From assembly GCA_015680685.1 (NCBI GenBank), contig MNCI01015740.1, positions 9,806 to 71,805 of the forward strand: 62,000 bases of DNA, in the 5' to 3' direction. How positions within the stretch are numbered: the first letter of the stretch is position 1; each line of letters opens with the position of its first letter. The translations under genes and the position numbers were made by a program. Source of the DNA: Gnetum montanum. Its lineage: Eukaryota > Streptophyta > Gnetopsida > Gnetales > Gnetaceae. Below are positions 55,520-62,000 of the stretch, one piece after another. A model generated the notes under the pieces. It did not search any database and was not told the origin of the DNA. It saw only the letters and a program-made list of their open reading frames with translations.

Positions 55520-57800
55520 ACCCAACTAAATTAGTTACTTTAGGTAAATGAATTTTATTAGAGCCAATGCTCACATGTTACTTGGTTAAAGGAGGGGGAC
55601 AAAGACAAACATTTTTTTTTTTCATATTATGGCTTCATGTAGGAGATCTAGGTAGTAGTATGTGACTTTCGTTTAAAACATAGTTTATGATGCAGAAATC
55701 GCACAAGGTTATTTCCTAAAACTTTACTCTTATGAGGAATGTGATCTTAAGAAATTGGAGGGACTTTTTGCTGCACATGCAATAGTGTATAACAGTAATC
55801 AAAGGAATTTTCCAATCTCCCATAGTGAACTTCATGAGGTGGTTATGCAAGCTAGCCATAATAAAGGTCCAGGACCATATAATGAAATGTTCTAGTTCTT
55901 TTGGCTAAAGGTTGATCTTTACATGTGGCAGACATATGATAGAATCCAGTCCATAGGTCAATCCCCATATGTTTGGAACTCCACTCTCTTGATTTTCATT
56001 CCCAAAACTAATCATGTGACAAGGCTAGAAGACTATCATCCTATCAATGTATGCTTAATATTATACAAATTCTACTCCAAGCTGTTTGCTAACTGCATTT
56101 GCATGATTCTTCCTAAGCTAATTAGGGCAATGCAAATAGGATTCCTTAGGGACAAAAAGATCATGCATGGAATTATTGTAATGTATGAAAACTTAAATTA
56201 GGCCCACTACAACTAGATAGGCATTGTGATAGTTAAACTAAATATTACAAAAGCTTATGATAGCATCAACTAAGAAGCACTCTTTTGAGTGATGCAACTA
56301 CTTAGTTTTTCTAAGTGATGGACTAATCAAATCACTTTTATCCTTTACACTACTAAATTTACTAGGAAAAGATAATCATAATGGTTTGCACTAAAACATG
56401 GCCTATGATAAGGGAACTCTTTGTCTTCTTATTTGTTTACCATCATCTTAGAATCGCTTAACATGTGTTTATGATATGTGGGACTAGACCATCCACTTCC
56501 TTGGAATTGTCACATTTAGAAATATGCTAGTGAAACCATGATCATGATTAAGGATAGCATTCTAAAGATTAGAAAGTTGCAAATGGACATTTAGACTCTC
56601 ATGCGCATGTATGGGTTGGTGGTTAACTAGTCAAAATCAACATTATATGGCTTGAATTACCCTAAAAGAAGACTATTTTGGTATAACTAACATCCTCATG
56701 GCTAAGATTAAATTCCTTTTGAACAAATATTAGGGCACTTTCCTCTTTTCCATGAGCCCATGACCTTAGATGTGAGACTACATAATTTAAAGGGTTTATG
56801 TAAAACTAATGTCATGAAAAGATAGTTTCCTCTCCTCAATTAGTAAAATCCTTTTGGCCAAGATAGTGTCACAAGCCATCCCAATGTATATAGCCACCAT
56901 GATCCTTCCACCTATTAAAATAAGTGATATTCTTGATGGCATCATCTAGGATTTCATCTAGCAAGGGATGAAGGAAAGGAAAAGGATACACTTGGTAAGT
57001 TAGAAGATAGTGGCTAGGCCAAAGAAGTTTGAGGGCCTTAGCATCTTGAGTTTTAGAAGAATGATTGACAAGAGGCTTGATCGGTTGGCCTTGAAATTGG
57101 AAGGAGAATCCTCCCATTTATCAAACTATATAGAAGATTTTTAAAGATGATATTAACATTAATGGTTAGTTTGACCTATCAATGCATCATGGTTTATAAA
57201 CGATGCTGTACAAGCATGAAAGGAGCTACAAAAAGTTATTTTTTCTATGAATTCTCCTCACCACCTTCCCATGGTAAACATTAGGTGGGAAAAATCAATG
57301 AATCACCTGACTAGAGAAATGTGGCCTATGATAATGAATTAGATCAAATAAATTAAGAGATAAATGAAGGACCTCTTTGCTAAAATTTACCACAAGTCTT
57401 TTAGGAAACATAGGATTCTCTAAAAAAGATCATGCATGAGTTTCAACTTCTATGCATGTAATGACATGACTTAAATGTACAAGATTATCATAATTGTAAC
57501 ACCTTAGAGAGGAGATACTTGATCTAGCTTGTAATGGCTTGTGGCAAGATCCTAGTTACTACATAAGAAACTCTTCAACTTGGATGCCTAATTGTATTTG
57601 AAAAAGATATGGTGGATTTCCATCATTCCAAAACTCCAAGTTGTTGTTTGGCTACTATCACATAAGGTAATCCTTACTTGGAATTAGCTCAAGAGGTAGG
57701 GATTTCATGGATCAAATTGGTATGCTATTTGTAATTGGAAAGAGGAGGCAACATAGCAATTTTTTGTTTAATGTAGGTTCACTAATATGGTAAGGGTAAA
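55520..57800 (+). pseudogene. L1-type LINE ORF2: reverse transcriptase to zinc-binding domain (decayed)
   Basis: A short upstream echo of W.KEGD.NTKFFH (about 55585-55625) is followed by RT: SPYVWNSTLLIFIPKTNHVT, LEDYHPINVCLILYKFYSKL, LPKLIRAMQIGFLRDKKIMH (55975-56170), GNSLSSYLFTIILE (about 56410-56450), then KYASETMIMIKDS at about 56517-56555, where YADD is expected, so both catalytic Asp are lost. Near 57605-57780 comes WWISIIPKLQVVVWLLSHKV with NWYAICNWKEEAT, the zinc-binding domain found downstream of plant LINE RTs. Stops every 20-60 codons. This enzyme copies LINE RNA at the nick in the target DNA. Confidence 0.8.
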
Positions 57801-60420
57801 TTTCAAGAAAGTGATTAATTGTAGAGTGGAGGTAACAATGGACAACATGGGTGGTCCATTATGGAAAGGAGAAGTGTTTATGGCTAGTTTGACATTCCTA
57901 TGGAAGATCTTAGATGTCTAAGACCAAATCATTTTAAAGAATATCCCAAAATTGAATCCCCAATAGTCAGCTTCTAAGATTATGATCTTATTGGAAGACT
58001 AGTCTAGTATTGTAGTAGGTAAGCAAGAAGCATCATGATGTTACCTAGCCATGTTAAGAGAACTAAGAGATGCTTCAAAGGAATGAAACATGAAATGTTG
58101 GCCAGTATTTTAGGAGAAAGAATGGAGAACCTTCTTTGAATTCTTTTAAAAGTTGATGCCTAGGATTTATTTGGCAATAGTAAGAACTTTGATAGAGGGG
58201 ATTTTTTCATTAAAGAAATGGTAGCCTTGGTTTTGGCGATGAACATCACTATAGTAACATTGTTACCACTATAGGGGTCCATGTTTTTAAAGGATCCCTG
58301 GTAAAGTATGATTTCTTGGATTAGTTCTTTGTGGAGGGTGCCTACATGACAAAGAAAAAAAACTCATACAAAAGAAGGTACTTCAAAGAACACTAGTATC
58401 CTATGGTAAAGACCATATATAAGTTTTTTCTTTCTTTTTTTTTCCAATAGGTGAAATGTTTAATGAGTGGAAAGCTTTGCATCTTGTGATTCCTAAAAAA
58501 TGATTTTCTAGCTAACATTCTCTAATTCTTAGATGATGTGGTGGTGAAGTCCATTGCAAAGGCAAACTTGACACACAGTGATGCACAATTTTCCTTGATC
58601 CACGAATGACTCTTTCAGGCCTTGGTAAGACCTCACAGGGTTAAATGGGTGGATGCATTGGAAAAAGATTGATAGTTGGTCCTAATAAAGAGGGCTAAAA
58701 CGTTACCTATAAGAATTAAGAAATAAAGAACTATGATATATTTTTCAATGAGACACCACAAAGGAGTAGCAACAAGTAGCTAGCATCCTCTTCCTATCTT
58801 CATTTGAAACATTGCTCAAATAAGTGTCTCCATTCAAAGGTCCAAAAATGATCTTTACCTTTATCCTTTACTTCGAACTTGATATAAGAGGTGGATTTGA
58901 ATTCAAATACTATAAATCAATAATTCCTACACGTGCTATCCCTGAGGATTCAAAACTAGATTACCCCATTGATCATTAATCTTGAAACTATATTCCTAAA
59001 GAAGATCCTTTTCCCCAAATACTACTAACAATTTCTTCCTCATCCCCAAATGCTAATTCCTTCCCAACCCCATTACCAAATCATGATATATTCACAATCC
59101 CCTTCCTTACACATGGTTAACCCTTTTCCACATTCCTCTATAGATGTTGTAGTCCCTAATCCTTCTATGAATTAGTTTGTGAACCATAAGTCCATTCCCA
59201 ATAAATAAATGGTTTAAGGTTATTATGTGCAAATGATGTTATGCACCCCATGGATCTTTAACAAGCTCTTTAAAATTATTACGGACTATTACCTATCTCA
59301 TCCAATATACTCCTAGCCTCTATTTGACATGGCATATGATCAAGATGGGATTATGATAAATATTGCTTAGGAAGATAATTACATCTTATATAGAGAGGTT
59401 GTTTCAGTCCTAGTTTGGGAGGAGGGAGGCCTAAATGAAAAGCTTTTTGAATAACTAGACTAGATTAATGGTGGAAGTGTTACTACAGGTCCAGTGAAGG
59501 GTTCAATGGACTAATCCTTTCCTTGTGGCTCTTAGCTTGGTGGTCTTAACTCTTGTGGTTGCATTTTTGTTCTTTCGTGATTAGATGCTAGGCCCTAAGA
59601 GGTGCTGAATAGATGATGCACAGTAATGTTTGTTTTTGTTTTATTAGCCAAAGTTTAGATCTTTTTTCTATTGAAGAGGTTGACCCTTGTTTGGGTTTAG
59701 TGAACGGTGTTTAATCATCCCTTTGCTTTGGTTTGCTTTTGTGTTTTGTTGATCTTGTAGTTTCTACCTTTGTTGTTCATGGATGCTTAAGCTTCCTAGC
59801 CTAATGATAATAGTTTTTTTTGGATGACTAGCATGGCTAGCCTTATAAGGTAGTATTTTGTAATATGTTGTAATTTCCTCTGCTATTAATGTTCATGCTT
59901 TTTAACTCTTCATCAACAAAAAAGTTGGAGTTAATAAAATATATGATAATAAGTTGTTAAGTTCATAAATTGATTACAAATTTGAATCTCGACATTATTG
60001 CAAAGTAAGAAAATAATTTTAACATTCCAACATAGAGATAATACTTAGTTTAAATAAAATAAAAATTAATGAACTTCGAATTAGCTCAAAATAAAGCCTT
60101 TAATTTCCTCTACCATGTACATAGTCTTCTACAGTAGTTTATAGCTTGAACCTTCAAGAGAAAAAAATTCTTTAGGAGGTCGTAGCATTGTATTTTTTTG
60201 GTAGTTTAGTTAAACACTCTATTTTAATATAAATTCATGTCAAGTTCTTGTTGTTTACCTAGAGTGATTTAAATTGATCTAGAAAAGAAGGAAAAGAAAT
60301 AAAAATAAAAGAAAATACATACTTAAATTTATGAAAAGTGGTAGGCAGTTCCAAGTCACTCATATTAATATTTTTAAAAGGAAAGTACTATATGATCTAG
60401 AACTTTGAATAGAAGAAATT
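57801..60420. other. Probable 3' part of LINE and unassigned DNA
   Basis: No domain recognised. About 59510-59930 (TTTTTTGGATGACTAGCATGG, then TGTAATTTCCTCTGCTATTAA and a short A-rich end) resembles the T/G-rich 3' end typical of plant LINEs, but ownership by the RT relic is not shown. Confidence 0.35.
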
Positions 60421-61289
60421 TGATAAATCATCATAAGATAGGTTGCATCGATGTAACCCTATTGATGTATCCCTATCAATGCATGGTTACATGCATTGAT
60501 GTAGATGCATCGACGCTAATACAAGTAAAGCCTATATAAATGTAGTTGTTGCCGACATTTATGACATCTTTAGTTGGTAGCATAGTGAAGCTCTTGTAGT
60601 TTAGTTTCCCCAAAGTTAGAATATTTTCTCTCTAAGTGTCCGTAATGTGAATTAAAGAGATTGTACTATGCTTTATTCGAATGCCATATACTTGAATGCA
60701 TTAGCATGAATGGCAATACAGTTGAGATTTCTAATATTTATTGCAACACTTGGATTAGTTTAACCTTTTCTATTTGCACTTTATTCTTAATGAACGTTAC
60801 TTTTATGGTTTTAATTAGTTAATATACTTAATCATAAATACATAAGTACATCCACTTTTAGCATAACATATTACACTTGGTATTCTAGTGGATATTTGGA
60901 ATGCCTAGTAATGTTTGCTTGGTAAGCTAGTATTATTGATATGAGTCCAAAATTTGTACAGTAAGTAGGAATAGCTAGTTATGTTAGAATAATTAGTCAC
61001 TAGATTAGCTAAGTAGTTAATTATTGAATCTTCATTTACTCATCTAGCCTTAGAAGAAAAAATATATATAAATACTTATAAGAATACACATCATGTGCCT
61101 TAACTCATATTTAACCATACAAACTAATAGCACAAGTGTGAGTTAGGAAGACAATGATCATACACCCCTTTGCTTCATAGTTTAAGACTATAGAAAAAAT
61201 TAGTAACCAAGTCTAGAGAATTCAACCGAATTACTAGTGCATGCTTGTGATTTGTATGATTGCATGTAGGGGATACATGCTACTCATCA
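60421..61289 (+). repeat. LTR of family C, first copy
   Basis: TGATAAATCATC…CTACTCATCA, 869 bp, related in outline to the D, A and B LTRs. U3 contains ATCAATGCAT and ATGCATTGAT as perfect 10-bp arms 6 bp apart (60475-60500) plus GCATCGATG and GATGCATCGACG units; TATATAAA is at 60533-60540. It is followed after one base by a primer-binding site. Confidence 0.85.
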
Positions 61290-61290
61290 T

Positions 61291-61382
61291 TGATGCCCTT
61301 GTTAAAGATCAAACTTAGGTCGCCCGCATGATAGGCAAGAATACTCAACATTATACTACACTAACCACTATACTAGAAGAAC
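61291..61382 (-). other. Full-length antisense copy of tRNA-Asp, joined to the C LTR at the PBS
   Basis: The first 18 bases (TGATGCCCTTGTTAAAGA) are the degraded tRNA-Asp PBS, but similarity does not stop there. The reverse complement of 61291-61365 aligns without gaps to all 75 bases of plant tRNA-Asp(GUC) including CCA, at about 52 of 75 identities, mostly with transition differences. The A-box-like TAGTATAATG, anticodon arm TTGCCTATCATGCGG and T-arm AGTTTGATCT are evident. 61364-61382 gives a second, better match to the tRNA 5' end (ACCACTATACTA on +), as if the D-arm part were duplicated. The anticodon reads ATC (GTC changed) and the arms no longer pair fully, so it is not a working tRNA. 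Confidence 0.75.
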
Positions 61383-61393
61383 TTGTCTTACAC

Positions 61394-61880
61394 TGAGTCA
61401 TCAGAAGATAGGTTTTGTTGATTAGCATGCATCAATGTAACCCGATCAACATATCCCCATTGATCCATGGTTACATTCATCAATGTTGATGCATGCAAAG
61501 CCTATATAAATGTAGATGACACCTACATTTATGACATCTTAAGTTGGTAGTATAGCAAAGCTCTTTTAGTTTAGTTTCCCCAAAGTTAAAATATTTTCCC
61601 TCTAAGTGCTCATAGTGTGAATTAAAGATATTGTACGATGTTTATTTGAACACCATGTACATGAACACATTGGTGTGAACATCAATAAAGCTGAGATTTT
61701 TTATATTCATTGTAGCACTTGGATTAGTTTAATCTTTTCTATTTACACTTTATTTTAATGCACTTTACATTTATGGATTTAATTATTTAATATACCTAAT
61801 CATAAATACATAAGTACAATGACTTCAAGCATAACATGTTGCACTTGGTATTCTAGTAGTGGATATTTTGTATGCCTAGT
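61394..61880 (+). repeat. LTR of family C, second copy, cut by a B-type LTR
   Basis: TGAGTCATCAGAAGATAGG aligns to the start of 60421-61289 with a 3-bp gap and runs parallel to it up to GTATGCCTAGT (61880; equivalent to about 60908 in copy one). TATATAAA is at 61503-61510. The interruption is the TG of a B LTR. Confidence 0.82.
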
Positions 61881-62000
61881 TGATGGGACGCAATATCACA
61901 TGGGTTGCGATATCATGTCTTTCCCTACGATATCGCGTCTGTGATATCGCAGCCCGCCACCAGTTCTATAAATAAGAGGCGACTCTTCCTTGTTTTTCCA
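61881..62000 (+). repeat. Family B LTR, left end
   Basis: TGATGGGACGCAATATCAC, four GATATC-type sites, TATAAATA at 61967-61974 and the start of the leader; it runs off the window. Closest to the solo LTR at 48936. The preceding bases CTAGT should be repeated after its far end. Confidence 0.85.

Noticed and set aside
61291-61382. Functional tRNA-Asp gene on -
   Set aside because: Anticodon altered, several stem pairs broken, CCA-equivalent encoded and adjacent to an LTR; it is a reverse-transcribed or pseudogene copy.

Overview
The window is eukaryotic nuclear DNA from a plant with a large, repeat-dominated genome. I found no intact host gene. Nearly everything recognisable is a decayed, nested retrotransposon: Ty3/gypsy elements of the Athila and Tat lineages (tRNA-Asp primer sites, a second RNase H, long 3' regions with tandem repeats), two or three L1-type LINE relics, a tRNA-like short repeat pair and one antisense fragment of a lectin receptor kinase. 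The heavy decay and old Tat/Athila types fit a gymnosperm-like genome, but that is an inference and no marker here fixes the species.

Layout. (1) 1-8994: right part of a Tat-lineage element on + (called T1): a 27-bp array, pol, a 37-bp array, the antisense receptor-kinase fragment and a probable 3' LTR. T1 sits inside the integrase of (2) an Athila-like element on + (D), of which 8995-12211 remains with its 3' LTR. (3) 12212-17117: AT-rich decayed DNA with two copies of a tRNA-like repeat and a LINE ORF1 relic. (4) 17118-30161: an Athila-lineage element on - (A) with both LTRs and a CCATC target duplication; order on the - strand is LTR, PBS, gag, protease, RT/RNase H, integrase, a long extra ORF in the env position, PPT, LTR. 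(5) 33333-55476: two direct copies of a ~1.85-kb repeat, probably LTRs, around a Tat-like element on + (T2). T2 has an unusual order with an RNase H-like domain upstream of RT, and two tandem arrays in its 3' region. Its 5' LTR holds a foreign solo LTR. Its ~390-bp array is split by (6) a gag-pro-only element (B, 44764-51754, TSD TCTAT), which itself holds a solo LTR of its own family (48936-49724). (7) 55520-57800: a LINE reverse-transcriptase relic. (8) 60421-62000: an LTR (family C), a full-length antisense copy of tRNA-Asp starting exactly at the primer-binding site, a second C LTR, and a B-type LTR inserted in that one.

How the parts work together. The A, B, C and D LTRs look like relatives: TG..CA ends, TATA box, AATAAA in B, a tRNA-Asp PBS where the 5' leader survives, and a GTGGGGGTA-type PPT. 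Each also has a short dyad-symmetric motif cluster in U3 just upstream of TATA; the motif differs between families but its placement is similar. A keeps all Athila parts, D lost its 5' portion (off-window) and the extra ORF, and B lost everything from RT to integrase, so B could only have moved with enzymes supplied by relatives. Several catalytic residues and primer sites are damaged by G-to-A or C-to-T changes, as expected for long-methylated DNA.

The observations most worth a second look are the antisense tRNA-Asp copy between two LTRs (61291-61382), the RNase H placed before RT in T2, the U3 dyads, and the ~954-codon extra ORF of element A with a splice-acceptor-like sequence at its ATG.
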